A program made the position numbers and the translations under genes. A DNA stretch of 64,000 bases, taken from Loxodes magnus (lineage: Eukaryota; Ciliophora; Karyorelictea; Loxodida; Loxodidae). The stretch spans positions 744,001 to 808,000 of the forward strand of contig CAMPDV010000084.1 of NCBI GenBank assembly GCA_946699065.1, in the 5' to 3' direction. The number at the start of each line of letters is the position of its first letter. Position 1 is the stretch's first letter. Under the pieces are notes generated by a model that was not told where the DNA came from, made no database searches, and saw nothing but the letters and a program-made list of their open reading frames with translations. Shown one piece after another: positions 48,080 to 62,159 of the stretch.

Positions 48080-51000
48080 AGGACTTTATGAACAAATTAA
48101 AACTTTACTTAATTAAGAATTAAAAAATATCTATATTTATAATTATTATTTTCTAATATACTATAGAGTAGGTATTAATAAGTTTACTCTATAAGTAAGT
48201 GCTTTTTTAAGTAATAATAATTTATATAAGTTTACAACTATTAGATAGTTTCTAAGTATTTGGATATTATGTTATTATATGTTTGTTTAAAATTTAGAAG
48301 TGGTGTTAATCTTAAGAGGTTGTTAAATAGGAGGGTTAGAGAGTTAAAGTAATAAATAAATATTGTAAAATGGGTGTGAAGTAGGTGAGTATAGGTGGAT
48401 AAAGTTTCTATTTGAATATTATTAAAAGGTTATATTTTAGTTTTTAAAATTTAATTTATTTCTTAAGTTTTAGTGTAAGTATAAGCTGTATTTAAAATTA
48501 TTTAAGTTTGAAGTATTTTATATATTTAAGAATGTGAATATTTAAGTAAAATTAATATTAAAAGAGTATTTATAATTTTACTGTAAAAATTTTAGGGAGT
48601 ATTAGGCGTATAAAAATTTGTATTTGAATTTTTTGTAAGTTATTTAATTTTTTTTTTGAAAAATTTTGAATTTTATGGATAGAAAATTTTTTAAATATTT
48701 CTAAATTTTTTTTTAGAATTAAGTTTAAAATTTTTTTTATGAATTAAGTTTGATTTTTTTTTAAGTTATATAGAATTTTTTCGAAAAATTTTAATTTTTT
48801 AGAGTTAGAATTTTTTTTTTTGAATTTGTTCTATTAGAAAGTTTTTTTTTTAATCAAAGCAGCATGTTAAAAAAGTAAAAAGAATTTTTTTTGAAAGTGT
48901 CTGAGTATATATTTTTTAGTATTAGTTAATTTTTTTTTATTGTATTTGTTTCTTTTTAATATTTTTATTATTTGAATTTGTATTTCAGGTATCCAAAATT
49001 TCCAAAAATTTTATATTTGTTTTTTTGCTCAGCGTTTTGCACTACAAGAGATTTGGGGACGAAATAAATCTTTTTCAAAAATTTTTATTTCTGCAAGTAT
49101 TTTTATCTAAGAAAATCATTTAAAATTTAAATTTTTTTAGAAAAGATGAAAAATAAAGATTTTTTTTATCGTTTTAAATTTCTTACATGTTTTTTTTACA
49201 AACAACTTAAAAGATAAAAAAATATTTAGAAGGCTGATAAATATTTAAAAAAATGCAATTTTTAGCATAATCATCTTAAAAATATCTAGAATGGTTTTCA
49301 ATGAGTTTTAAATTTACATAAAATGAATTTTGCTTACCTAATTTTAAAAAGAATTCGAATGAGAAAAAATAATATTCTTAGATTTTTTATTTATTTTTTT
49401 AAATAAATTAAGATCTAGTTTAAAAAAAATACGTACTCTGTTTTTGAAAATAAAAAAATAAAAAAATATAAATTTTAAAAGATTTAATAATTAAGTAAAT
49501 AGAAAAAACAGTATCTGAAAAAGAAGTTAAAAACTAAAGCCTAAAAAATCTGAACCTATCTAAAATAAAAATATTGCTCTTACTTAATTTAAATTGAAAA
49601 TATTCAGAACTAAATACAAAAAGAACTTTATATCAAAAATAAAAAATAAAACAAAATTAGAATCTTAGTTGAAGTAAAAATAAAGACATTAGTTGTTATA
49701 TATATAGCTATTTCAAAATAAGATTTTGTTAATCTTTAAAAACGCTTAGAACATTTTAGATATAGTTACCTTAAAAAAATATTTTTTTTAATTCGTCATA
49801 AAAAAATTAACATTTAACTATAAACCACTAAGTTAAAGGTAAAAAATCTAAACGCCCTGAATTTAATTGAAATTTTTCATTAAAATATAATGTATCTTAA
49901 TTAAATCTATTATATCTAATATATTATAAAGCATCTCTAAAGATTTAAATTTGCTTAATTCTCAAAATAAATAAATTACTTAATAAAATGTTCTAAATTT
50001 CTTATAATGGACTTAGATGAGAGTAACATATTAAAAATCCTAAATGTAATAGAAACTATTGATTTAATCATAGTTTAAGCATAAAATTATTTTAATTTAA
50101 TCTTTCATAAAAAATCATATATCTATTTTTGATAAAAGTAGATTAATAGAAGAAAATTAGTTCACAGTTAAATTCTATAAGGTAAATATTTAATAATCTT
50201 TTTATCTTTTAATCAAGATTCTTATGTACTAAATTTTTACAATTTAAATATTTGACTGAAATATAAATTCCAATTTATTTATAAAAGTCTTACTCTACTA
50301 CTGTAATGTTTTAAAACTTAACTGAGACGTATAATTAAAAAAATTATCAAATAAAATCTTTAAATTCATTATAAAACTTTAAACTATAATTAAAAAAGAG
50401 GCAATTAATGAATTTTCATAGGAAATTTTATTAACATTTAATTAACCAGAAGTACATTTTTTATAATAATCATTTATGTATTCTTTTTATCGAATAGTAT
50501 TACAGAAATATTAATAATGAAAACATAACCTCGAAAAGTATTTTCTCATATTAATTTTATAAATTTATTTAAAGTAGCTATAAATAAATATTATTAAATC
50601 ATAAATAAAACATTTAATTAATACTATCTAAAATATTATTAAACTCTATTTAAATAAATTTAATAATAGTAATAATAAATAATATAAAAGCGGTCTCTAG
50701 ATAAATAGTATTCTAAAAATAATTTTAGGACCAAATTCATCAAAATTAAATGAAATTATAAAAAAAGAGTATTTAACAAAATTTTGATAAATTATTAAAA
50801 AATAAATTATATCTTGATCAGAATTTATAGAATTAATTTTAAGTAAAACTAAGATCAATTTTTATTTAAATCTATAACTTAAAATCTTAATCTAATTTAA
50901 AACTTCGTTTTAATATATAAACTAATTTAATAAAAAAAGCAAATAATAAGAATTAAATTATCCTAATTATTTAATAAGATGATGATCGAAAATAATTTTC

Positions 51001-53130
51001 TTTATCTTAGATAAGAAAAATAAATTTCGAAAAAAAATTAGTATCTAAAATTAGTTGAAGAAGATAAAAAAAGTAAACGAAAAAAAAAATTAGCAAAAAA
51101 AATTACATAAATTTAATAAAACTTTCCTTTGCGTATGTACTTTTTTTTAATTATAATAAAATACTGCTATTTTTTCTAAATAAATTATTTTTGACATGCT
51201 CGTACCTTTTAAATTTTATAAATATTATTAAAAATTTTAATAATTTTTAACTTTTTTCTACATAGGTAAATTTTAGACGTTCTGACCTCTTTCACTTTTT
51301 AGATATTTGTAAAAATGTTTACAGATTAAAATAAACATTTTTGTTCTGCTTTCTATTTATACAGTTTATCTAAAGATCAATTTAAAATTAAAAAAATTAT
51401 TACATCATAATTTTTCTTCTGAAATTAGTCTATAAATAATCAAACTTCTTAATTAATAAAGAAAATATCGACATCACGTATATTTTTTTTAAATAATATC
51501 GAAAAGGAGCAATAAAAATTATTTGTATAGTATTTGTTACAGAAAAGGAAAACAAAGTAAGTTAAGAGTTAAAAAAACTGTAAAAGTATACAAAATTATA
51601 AAATGTATATATTTTTTTATTGTAAAAAATTTAATAAAAAATTTTCAAATTCTTGAGAAAGTAAGAATAGTTAGCTTTTAAATTTATTTTTAAGTTTTAG
51701 TCCTAAAGATAGCAGAATACTATTTTAGGGACATTTATTTATAAAATATTTTGATTGAGCCTTATTAACTCATATTATTTATTCAAACTAGCAAATTTTT
51801 CTTGCGAAGAAAACAATAATATAAATGTTTTCAAAGATATTCTAATTATCAGAGATATTAAATTTATTTAAGAAATTACATTTGAAGTAAACGCGGTTTT
51901 TTTTTTTCCTGGGCCGAAACACTCAGTTTTTAAAGCACGCTACAAATGATATAAATGATTTAAGAATGAAACATTTATTAAAATGTATATCTGTTAAACT
52001 TAAAATGAAGTCATAAAAGTAATTATTTGAATAATTCACTTAGTAAATCTAAAATTAATTGAATTAGATAAATAGTAAAAGTTAAACTTTGATTTGAGTA
52101 CGGCGCATAAAAAAATGCCTCAGCTTTTCTCATAAAAGAAAATTTTTTTAGTTAAAAAAAAAGCTTAAGCAATCAATAGAAATTAAAAAAATATTATCTT
52201 TTTATTGTAACTTTAAATTATTTTAAAAATTAAATTTATTTATAATAAATATTTTAGTTATATATCATTTAAGATTCTTATTTACACTTTATTTAAACTT
52301 AAAATGAGAAAAAGCATTTTTATCTTTGATAGTAACAAAAATTCTAATAGGTAATTCTTAATCTCTTTTTCATCTTGAGAAATTAATAATTATAAATTTA
52401 GAAAAAAACTATTTTAAAAAATAAATGCTTCCTAATTTTTATTTGATATTAATGCAAAATTATTTTTATAAAATTTCTTGTATTTTGATAAATTATTTCT
52501 TTAATTATCGAACTTTTAAATTAAAAAATACGGTAAATAAAATTAATGAATTACTTTTATTTAAATCCAATTAAAAGAGATTTTAAATAACTTTTTTAAA
52601 AATTCAAAGAATAAAAATTTTATTTTTTTAAACAAATAAATACATTATTTTCACAATATTTTTATGTAATAAAAAACATATTAATACTTATAAATAATAA
52701 GAAAAGTATTTTTTAAACAAACAATTACAAATGTTTAACAAAATCTTAAATATGGAATAACAAAAAAGTTTATCTTAGTTTAATTATTTATAAATCTTTT
52801 TCCAATTTTTATAAAATTTGAAAAACATATTTAAAATGAGAAATTTTTTAAATTTAAAGAAAAATAATCATCATTTTAATTTTTATTAAATTATTTTTAA
52901 TGATTAAAGAAATCTTATTAAGCAATAATTACATAAATTATAATTTATCACTAAGATAGAAAAATACTGAAAATTCAAAAAAGCATTTAAAAAGATTAAA
53001 AAAACATAAAAATTTATAGATAAAAATGTAAGAAAATATTGAAAGATGAATATTTTAACCTGAATATTCTTTAGTTATTTTTATAAAATTTATAAGCAAA
53101 AAATATTACATAAAATAATTATGAAGGTAG
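48080..53130. other. AT-rich stretch after the RING gene
   Basis: The first ~500 bp are G-containing and C-poor. From 48640 to 49450 long T and then A runs dominate. A GC-richer motif near 49027-49058 is the reverse complement of the motif at 27.4 and 27.9 kb. No gene recognised. Confidence 0.45.
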
Positions 53131-53134
53131 CGTA

Positions 53135-54540
53135 ATTTTCAAATTTAAATGCCAATAATTATACAATTATTTCTCAATATTTAAAATATTTAATCTCTTA
53201 TATGTTTTTTATTATTACTTATTTTTTAAACTTTTAAACCTTGAATAAGAGTATAAAATTATTAATTTTAAAAAATTAAAATAATTTATTTTAATAATTG
53301 CTATTTATTTTGCTATTTTTAATTTAAATATATGTATTTTCTTATAAACGTGTATATAAGTAATAAAAGAGATTGAAAAAAACATTGACTTTTAGTATTT
53401 ATAATATTAAAGAATTGTTTTAGTTAAAATATGTTTTTAAATAAAAGAAATAAAGTAATTTAATTATAGTGAAATATTTTATGCAAGTATAATTTTCTTA
53501 TTATTACAAATTATTAATAAAGGTTTAGTTAAATATCTTTAACTGGCAATGATAAAATAATTCATTTTACATAATTATAATTATAATTATAATAAGTTTA
53601 ATTAAATTTTTATATTTAAATTAATAATTTATACTCAACTTTAAAATATATTATAAGTAAGTTAAGATTATTATTATAATTGCTTATATTATTTGGAACT
53701 AAAAGTTATACATTAATTAAATTTATAAATATTTATAATTCTTTATTAGATTTATTTTATACAGTTTTTTCTGAAGATATGTTTCACTATATTTACTTTT
53801 TATTTCACGAAATTATTGTTTTAATTATTGTAGTCGTTAATTATCAAATGTGAACTTTTTTATTTTTATAATATAGTAATCAAATGCTTATTGTTAACCA
53901 TTTATTAAAAATTCATATCAAAATTATGAAAAGCTTCCTTTTTATTAATTTTTAATTGATACAAAGATAATTAATTCTAGCTAAACATATAATTATTATA
54001 TAATTTTATATTTTTGATATAGTATTTTTAATATTAATATCTTACTATTATAAAGTATTATTTTAACTATATTTTGCTATCATTTAGAATTTTATATTAT
54101 TAAAGCCATAAAGCTAATGTTTCGTTTGCTTTACTTAGTACTAAAATTTCTTTAAGGTATTTCTTCCTTTATATTCTTCGTGTTTTATTAATTAAAGTTA
54201 AATAAAGAGTTCTTTAAATGAATTCGTTAGCAATTTAAATAGTTTTTAGAACTTAAATTTTAATATTTATTTATAAAAATAAAGGGTATAAATTAAAGCT
54301 ATTTAGTAATAATATTTCACTTTAATAAAATAGTTATTGTAAGAAACTGTTTATTTATTTATTTTTAAATTTAAATTTAAAATAAAAAACATCTATAACT
54401 GTAAGAATTGCTTCCTTCAATGAGACTCTAATAAATGTTTTTAATGTTTTTAATAATAATCTTGATCTCATCAATTTTCAATTATTCTTGTTTCAGTCTC
54501 TCTTTTATGTCTTCCTTTTTTACTTTTTCCATTTCATATA
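53135..54540. repeat. Dispersed repeat B, copy 2
   Basis: Direct-orientation partner of 21475-22790. The minus-strand peptide MEKVKKEDIKERLKQE near its right end is shared with copy 1 (MEKVKKEDIKERL). Confidence 0.75.
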
Positions 54541-54699
54541 AATCTAAACTTTTTGACAAGTGAAAACAATTTTTAAGGGTAAAAGGAGGTTTATAAGTTT
54601 TTGTAGGAGTTGTATGTGGAATTTCTGATCGGAAAAGGCAGAAATGGGAGGAGTAGGCAATGACAAGAGAAAACAATTTTTAGTTTTAAAATATTTCAT

Positions 54700-55490
54700 C
54701 AAGATTAAGGTTTTTTTATTTAAGTATGTTTCTTTTTTTCACGCCTTTTAATTTTAGAATTTTAGAATTTTTTCAATTACATATTCAGATTTTTTTAATT
54801 TTTTTTCTTAAAATACTGTCTCATATCTCTTGCAGCTTACTTTCAACATATTATTTTAGCCCTTTATTTTTTTTATTGGCTTTGTTTTCTGATTAGTTTT
54901 TTCATAAATTTTTCCGATTTTAAAACTTTTAAGACATATAGCTTTTTTTGATTTTAAATTTTTTTCTCTTTGTGTTTTTAAGCGCTAATGAGTAAGTACT
55001 TCTTTTCTTTAAAGTAATTAATTTATTTATTTGAGTACTAACTTTTTTTTTAATTTTAAATCGATTTCTCTCTTCCTTCGTGACTACTGAAATAACTTTT
55101 ATTTAAATACATTTTAGGGTTTTACTTCTATTTCTTCTTCGTTTTTTTTATCTTTCTCTGTTCATTTAAGTGTTTATCTTTTTTATTAAATCCTTTATCG
55201 CAGAAACTTTTTTCTCTTTTTTTTCTCAGTTGCCTTTTTTTCCTCCTTATTCTTATGTTATTTTTATTTTTCTTTTGTACTTATTTGATCATAGAATTTT
55301 TTGCAGTTTCTTCACTCAGATTTCTTTCGAATCGCGAAAGTATCATTTCTTCACTTTTTTTTTGTTTTATCTTCTTTTTCTTTTACTTATTTTTTTTATA
55401 GAATGTTACTTTCTGCGCTTGTCTAGATTCTTTTTAGTTTTTCCAGTCTATTTTTTTGATCTTTTTGTTTTTTAGCTAGTTTTTTTTTTT
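54700..55490 (-). other. Lys-rich coil-like sequence, possible tail of the NACHT gene
   Basis: The minus strand stays open and is dominated by Lys, Arg and Glu (for example EEMILSRFERNLSEETAKN). It directly follows the NACHT reading and may be its charged C-terminal tail. The strand is strongly A-rich, so simple-sequence bias is the alternative. Confidence 0.3.
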
Positions 55491-58360
55491 GGATTTTTTA
55501 TTATGTTTTTTTAATTTTTTTTTATGATGGTCTTAGTTCTCTTTCTCAAGTCATAAGATTTATTCTATTCCTTCCGCTAGGCTGAATTTTACCATTTGCT
55601 TCTCATTATCCTTTCTCAGTTTCCTAACCTCTGCTTGGTGGTTTATCACTATTTAATCAGCCACTCCAAGCTCATCTGTCTAGAATTTTTAATTTCGGAC
55701 ACACATATACCCGATAGATCCAAACACGTAAATTAGTAATCCATCCAATTCAATATCGTTATATTATTAGTTGCCGCTATTTATAAATAAACATTAGTAC
55801 TGGACATTCCCACTATCTCCAATAGATTTTATTACACACTTGAATTATTATTTGCAGAATTCGAATTATAAATCTCTCTCACAAACTATAGTATCTCCAG
55901 ATTGTCCATTATCAAAAATTTATTTATATTGTGAACTTCTATTGCTTATGCCTTAGCGGATGAAACTAAATCTATAATATTCTTTGCCACATAATAATCT
56001 CTTACCGACGCATGAATAAACTCAAACCTCTTTTTATTATTCTATTCCTTTGTCTATATCAGACACCCTATATAGTTTTAATCGTCCGTAAACTACTCTA
56101 TCCACTTTTGATTCACTTCATCAAAGCTTGATGTCTCCACCGAACCCTGTAACATCTTCCATGCCGCATTCTTTTAGATACTTTCAAACAACTTTATTTA
56201 CTAATTGAGCACCTTACTTTTTAAACCCTGATTTTACAATTTTTTTTAGGTTCTTTTGTTTCACTAAACTATGAAAATCTCATATATTCTAGACTTTTAA
56301 ACTACTTAACCACTTTTTAAATAATCTAATATATCTTCCTCACTCAAACAAATATATAGCAGAAAGGGATTACTGATAATTTCTTTCAGACCAGGTATTC
56401 TCTATATTAATGCCATCATCTCTTATATTTAAGATGCTTTCACTTGACTTGAAACTTGACTTGCACTTTATTATTACTGGTTCTTCTTAGCTAGGACTTT
56501 TTCTATATATTTTTCTGTCTAAACGATATCAAATGGCTTTATATACAGTTCCTATAACTCTTATAATTAGATTCTTTCGCTACTGTATGGTGAAAAATAA
56601 TGTTGGTAATTTTTTCTTTTAATGCATAATTAACTCTACATGTTATTACATATTTTGCCTGAGGATACTTTTGCTTTAATTTATTACTACTGATAATAGC
56701 CTTGCATTCTCCCAACTCATCATACGCGTCAAATAAGAACAGAATCTTTCTAAATTTCAATGTCTCATTTCTTTCTATTTAATAATTATCTAAACCAGAT
56801 TCTATTAATTTGTCTTTGAATGCTTTTATAGTTGGGAGATACACATATATGGATAAGTATTCATGTTTCTAGTCTAGATATTTTTAGGCTAAAATCTTCA
56901 GGAACAAGGACTTTCCAGAACCGGAATCTCCCAGAAGTAATAATCCTGCCTTAGTATTGTTTTCTAAAAATTTCAAAACTTCAAGGTCAAGATTATCCTC
57001 AGCTTATGAGTTAGGATTAGGTGCGCAAAGTAAACTTACGTAATATTCTTGCTTCTCCGAAACCTCTTCTTTTAAAGTCCTTATCATATTTTAATATATA
57101 CTACTGCTAATGCCCTTAAGTGCCAACCAATTCTCTTCTATTATTTAAGTAAATAAAACAAAATGCTCTGGATCCATTAATAATTCTAGAATTATCTAAC
57201 GCTCTTTTACATTCTTGCTTAAACTCTCTTTTTTTAACTTAAATATTCTTTCCTTATAAGTGCAAGCTATTTGGTTCTTTTCAAAGTCAATTCCAAAAAT
57301 GTCTTCATTGCATAGTACCTTATCTACAAATCTTTGTAGTCACATAGTTTTTCTAAAAGATTACATGAGTCTTCTACCAATTCTGCACTAGCTTACGGGT
57401 TTTTTATCATGTGTTTTAGAAGATAGCATGCTCTAAATCTTAATTCTATTTTTTTTTCAAAAAAATATCTCAAAATTGGTAAACATTTTATTTTGAGTAT
57501 TGTCTCACTAAATCTCATGCAAGAGCATCTAAGACTCGTAATCTAATAATCTTTTTATAGTTGAGCTTCTAATTTACCCAACCTTTTCCTCATAAGAAAA
57601 ACTTCTTTATAATAGAGATCGCTTCTAACCCTATAACTCCAACTCCAAACGTCAAGGCAATTATTCATTAAGTAACTTTTAAAATCTTACATAGAATTCC
57701 AAAATATTCGGTTTCTTTGCTATCTGGAATATTCTCCAGAATCATCGAACTAAATCTTAAGTAAAAATCTAGTTCTGGACCTTCAATCCTATTTTTATTT
57801 TTATTTACTAACTTTAAGCTATCATTTATTTTTAAAATGAGCTCTTCTTTTGTTTTTTCATTTATAAAGGAGTTTTACTCGTTCTTCTAAAGCAAAATAG
57901 CCAATAACTCAGGAAGATTTAGTACAAGCTACTCTTTCAAAAGCAAAGACCATCCTTCACCATATTTATGGGAAATAATTTAAATGAATTGATTTATAAG
58001 AACTAATGGATCATTGATATTGGCAAACTTATTCTTTTGAATTATTTGAATTCCTTGTAGAACTTTATCCATCTTTTATTCATTCAAACCTTCTTTTAAG
58101 AGCTACAATCCTTCTTGATAAATCTTTTGTTCCTTATTACCAAAAATTAGTTCATTTTCTTGATATTTCTAACTTTTATCATTGCTTAACCCTTATTTTG
58201 ATACTGGCTAATTACTCTACTTATCTTTATTTTTTTAATCTTTAAATTTTTTATCCAGAGAACCACAACAATCTCCTCCTTTTAGCTTCATTCTTTTCTA
58301 AATATTTAGCTTATCTCTCTTATTAGAAATAAGCTTAATTTTTTAATCTATAAGATTCAT
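55490..58360 (-). pseudogene. NACHT-domain (STAND) NTPase with frameshifts
   Basis: From ATG 58360 the frame gives a ~330-residue alpha-helical, HEAT/armadillo-like region (LVLNLPELLAILLQK, RACYLLKHMIKNPQASAELV). The NACHT ATPase follows: P-loop LLLLGDSGSGKSLFLKILA (56940-56890), Walker B RKILFLFDAYDELG (~56748-56707), sensor-like KYVITCRVN, the LYIKPFD block, NPFLLYICL, YEIFIVQ-Trp-NKR (Trp is a UGA at 56263-56261), and RFEFIHASVRDYYVAKNI, the usual end of the winged-helix part. A short CLDLSGICVSEIKN may begin a repeat domain. STAND NTPases oligomerise on sensing a ligand. At least three one-base frame changes (near 57510, 57340 and 56595) interrupt the reading; they could be decay, sequencing error or unrecognised tiny introns. 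Confidence 0.8.
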
Positions 58361-58399
58361 TTAATTATTCTAGCACTTTGTAATTGCATGTCTTTTTGA

Positions 58400-60230
58400 A
58401 TCAGTAAAATAAGAAAAGTTTTGAAGGAAGTTATAATATTCAAATTGTTGAGATTACTATAAAGAGATCTTTATCTAATTATTTGGAACTTGTTCATCTT
58501 ATGAATCTAGGAAAGTTTAACTCTCTTTATGATTCTTGTATTCATATTCATTCATTTAATTACTTGAAGTTTAGCGTTCATCCCTTTCTAGTATCATTTG
58601 ATTGTTATTAATCGTCTTCATAAAGAAAGGCGAACCAAATCGGATTAAAAGAATATGTGACTTTAAGAATTCATTTGTCTAGCTTTATTACTGAAATCCT
58701 TGATAGTTTCTCAGAACTTAACTGAAAAGATAGCAATTCGAATTGCAAATTTCAGTAAACATTTTATTATCTTAAAGACTAAATTCTCTTAAATACCTTA
58801 AATTATATAAAACATTAAATAAAATCAATTAATATTAGCTTTATCATCTATAACTGTAAAAGCTAATTGTCTAAATAATTAATAATTAAATCATTTTATA
58901 CTCTAGCTCTATAAACCTAAAACTAATTAAAATCAGTTAGCTTTAAATTAAGTCTATTAAATAGATTTAATTCTTAAATATAGTAAAAAGAAAAAGAATC
59001 TAATGAATCACAATTAAAAAGCTAATAAGTAGATAAATAGCAAAGTATCAAATTGAAAAGCAGCTAATTTATACATGGTAAGCATTAAATTTATTAATTT
59101 AATAGGCTTTGCTGATAGCATCTTATTTGATATCCAAGTAACTTATAAAATAGCCAGATATTTGCTTATTTTTGACATAGCTTAAAATAAATCTAATAAT
59201 TAAGTATAAAATCTTTTATTTTCTATTTAACTGAGAGTATTTTAAGTTCCTAACTGAAAAATATAATTAAGATACTAATTGTAATACTAATTGAAGAGAT
59301 TCTACATAATTAAAAATAAATAATTAGTTTCATAACAAATTCTTCCCTAAAAAAGAAAATCTGAAGAAGACAGTCTTTTATTAAGCTCAAAAAATAGATT
59401 TAAACTAAAAAAGCTTTTTATTAGTTAAAGAAGGAAAATGATTACTATTTAATATATTATTTTCACTAAAATTTCTTAATAATAAAAATAAAATAAATAA
59501 GCAAAAGAAGGTTATTATTGTAATAAAATAAGCTTTTAAATAAAGGTTTTAATAATAGTAGAATCATATATCTAATATAATAAAATATAATAATTTCTAT
59601 AATTAAGGTAATAATAATTAAGATTATATATATTATATTTAATAAAAAGTAAAGCATAAGATAAAAGAAAAACTTATTTTAACTAGTTAACTTTATTTAA
59701 ATTATATTAGATGTATTATCTAATTTCTACTATTCAGATACTCACTAAATTTAGCAATTATAATAAAATGTCTTAATGAACTAAAGAAAAATTAAGTTTC
59801 TAATTATTTTAATAAATCTATTTGAAACTAAAATTAAGACAAGCTCTAATAACTATAAAGAAGCTAGCTTATATAATAAGAATAAAATAAAGCTAAACAT
59901 TTATTAATCAAAAATCTTATAATTTATCTTAATTAATTATAAGCCTTTAGCTTTACTTAGTTACATGTCTTTAGGATTTTAAGACTAAGAATTATCTTTA
60001 TTTATAAGGTATTTTAGTAGATAAAATTAAGGCTAATTTTTAATAATGCTAGATGTTGCTGTTAGAAAATAAAATTGAAGCTAGTTAAAATTATTAAAGA
60101 TAAGCTAGCATGACTAATATGATTAAAACTAGATGATAATCTTAATTCCTAAAATCTAATAAAATGAGGAATTAATTAAATCGACCAAAATAAATTATAC
60201 CTAGAAAATTCAAGAAAAGTTATAAATATT
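58400..60230. other. AT-rich intergenic stretch
   Basis: No gene, RNA or repeat recognised. The first ~350 bp upstream of the NACHT start probably hold its promoter. Confidence 0.4.
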
Positions 60231-60253
60231 TAAGTTAAAGCTGAAATTCGAGA

Positions 60254-62152
60254 ATGCAATTCCGAAGAAGATTCCTTCAAGGGCTGAGAAGTTATATGAA
60301 GAAACTAGTTAATAATTAAATTTTAGGAAAGATAAATACCATAGAATTAAAAGATTACATGAGAGGGACAACAATAACGAAAATAATAATTTAGAGATAT
60401 TAAGTTGCTACAAAATTAAAAGAATGCATAAATCTATTTAAAAAGTTATTCTGTGTAATTTTTCTGCTAGATATCGGTGCTAAAAGAAGAAAGAAATTTA
60501 AAACATGCTTAATATTAAGCATGACTATAATCAGAAAATTAGATAAAAAGGCTGAAAAATCTCAAAATCAAATGATACAAGTTTAAAATGAGTAGAATTA
60601 GCATTCATTATATTGCTGTAGAAATTCGCAGGAAATATATTAGCGCAGGAATTAGCTCTATTTGCGTCTCCCAAAGAAGTTATGATAATTTCGAATGCGG
60701 TTCTTTGGTTTATTTAAGCTTTTAACGTTTTTTCAAACCTAAATTTTAATTTTATTTTTGCCTTTATTTATTCAAAAAAGCTGATTACGCATTTCTTTAT
60801 CTCTTAGTATTTCCCATTCTAATTTGTGCATTTTCATAGCTCTTCTATTTCTTAAAATTATAAGTTTGCTTAAAAAACTCCAACAGCTGAGAAATATAAT
60901 ATCTTAGAATAGCTCTTAAGATATTAATATTTGTAGGTCAATGAAGACTAACTTATATAAATAGGTTATTATCTTCTATTATCTTCCAGTACCTATAGGT
61001 ATTTATTTACTTACTTAAAATTTTGAAAATTCAGTTTTCTCTGATTTATTATAAACTTTAATCTCTTTATTAAAACTTTCCTAAATTGATGGATTCTTAA
61101 ATCTTACTACCTTAGTAATTAAGATTCTTATAGGTTTATGCTTCTAATTTTTCTAAATTTATAAATACTTACTCTTTTATTATTGCATGCCTCGTGCTAT
61201 ATAGATTGTCTTTTGTCTTGTTTACACTTTTTATATTTTTCCATCTTTCATGAATTTGATTCTTCATTTTAGCTCTAATAGGATATTTCTATAGGAATGT
61301 TTAGTTGTATATGTAAATATTAAGGCTACATTTTTTTGGAAAATAAAGTGTTAAAATATCTATTTTCTGCTTACTTGAAAAGCTTAAACCACCCCATTAA
61401 ATTTGTAATAAATTAAGATTTCACTGTAATAAAGGTTACTTATGAACTGTTTTCCTAAGCTCTATTTTAATAAATAGACACTTACATTTGTTTAATTTTT
61501 AAGTTAAATTAATTAAAAAAGGAAAAGCTGAACATTAACTTATTAAAGCAAATAATTATCTTCTTAATAAAACTTACTAAACAATTCCATAGTTGTAGAG
61601 ATTAAATCTTATTATAGGAGAGCTATAGAATCAGTTAAGTCTTCTATTTTTTTGATACTATATTCACAAGTTGTGACAGTTAGTATATAAGATTGAAAAA
61701 AGAGATTTAATTCTTAATAGAATAATATAAACATTAAAAGTAACAAGTCAAGATTAAGATAACAACACTTTAATATCCTTAATATATACATTTATAACCT
61801 AATTCAAATGCAACTTAAAGGTGTGATATTCAAGCTCCACTTAAAATTTTATATCCTATCTGCTGAGACATCAACCCTTAAAAAATATTCTGGACTTAAT
61901 TTAAAGAAATAATTTTTAAACAGCAATGAAGATTCCAGAAAAGATGCTTAAAAATATCGAAGTTAAATGAAGAGATAATCTGAAAGTTTTAAATTAAATT
62001 CAAGGATTTTCTAGAAGTAAAACCTCAATAAGGCGGAACATCAAGAACTCAAAAATTAAAAATAACTAAGAGGCAGTAGAGGTGGAAAAAAGAATAGTTT
62101 AAGATCACAATATAGATAGGAATAATGTCTTAAGCTTACAAGTTAAATTTGA
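60254..62152 (+). CDS. Possible polytopic membrane protein, frame unresolved
   Basis: A frame from ATG 60254 runs 374 codons to TGA 61376-61378 with two in-frame UGA. It is rich in hydrophobic segments (LFCVIFLLDIG, NLCIFIALLFLKIISLL, VIIFYYLPVPIGIYLL, IQIVFCLVYTFYIFPSF). Between 60241 and 60860 a second frame looks at least as natural (IPSRAEKLYEETSQQLNFRK, GNILAQELALFASPKEVM), so introns or frameshifts are likely. Downstream, ATG 61808 to TGA 62150-62152 gives a 114-residue Lys/Gln/Ser-rich tail (MQLKGVIFKLHLKFYILSAE ...). I do not recognise the family. Openness alone is weak evidence under this code. Confidence 0.35.
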
Positions 62153-62159
62153 TTTATCT

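Noticed and set aside
55170-55475. Phe-rich standard-code reading frame on the plus strand
   Set aside because: It is antisense to a Lys-rich stretch of the minus-strand reading below the NACHT gene and has only low-complexity composition.
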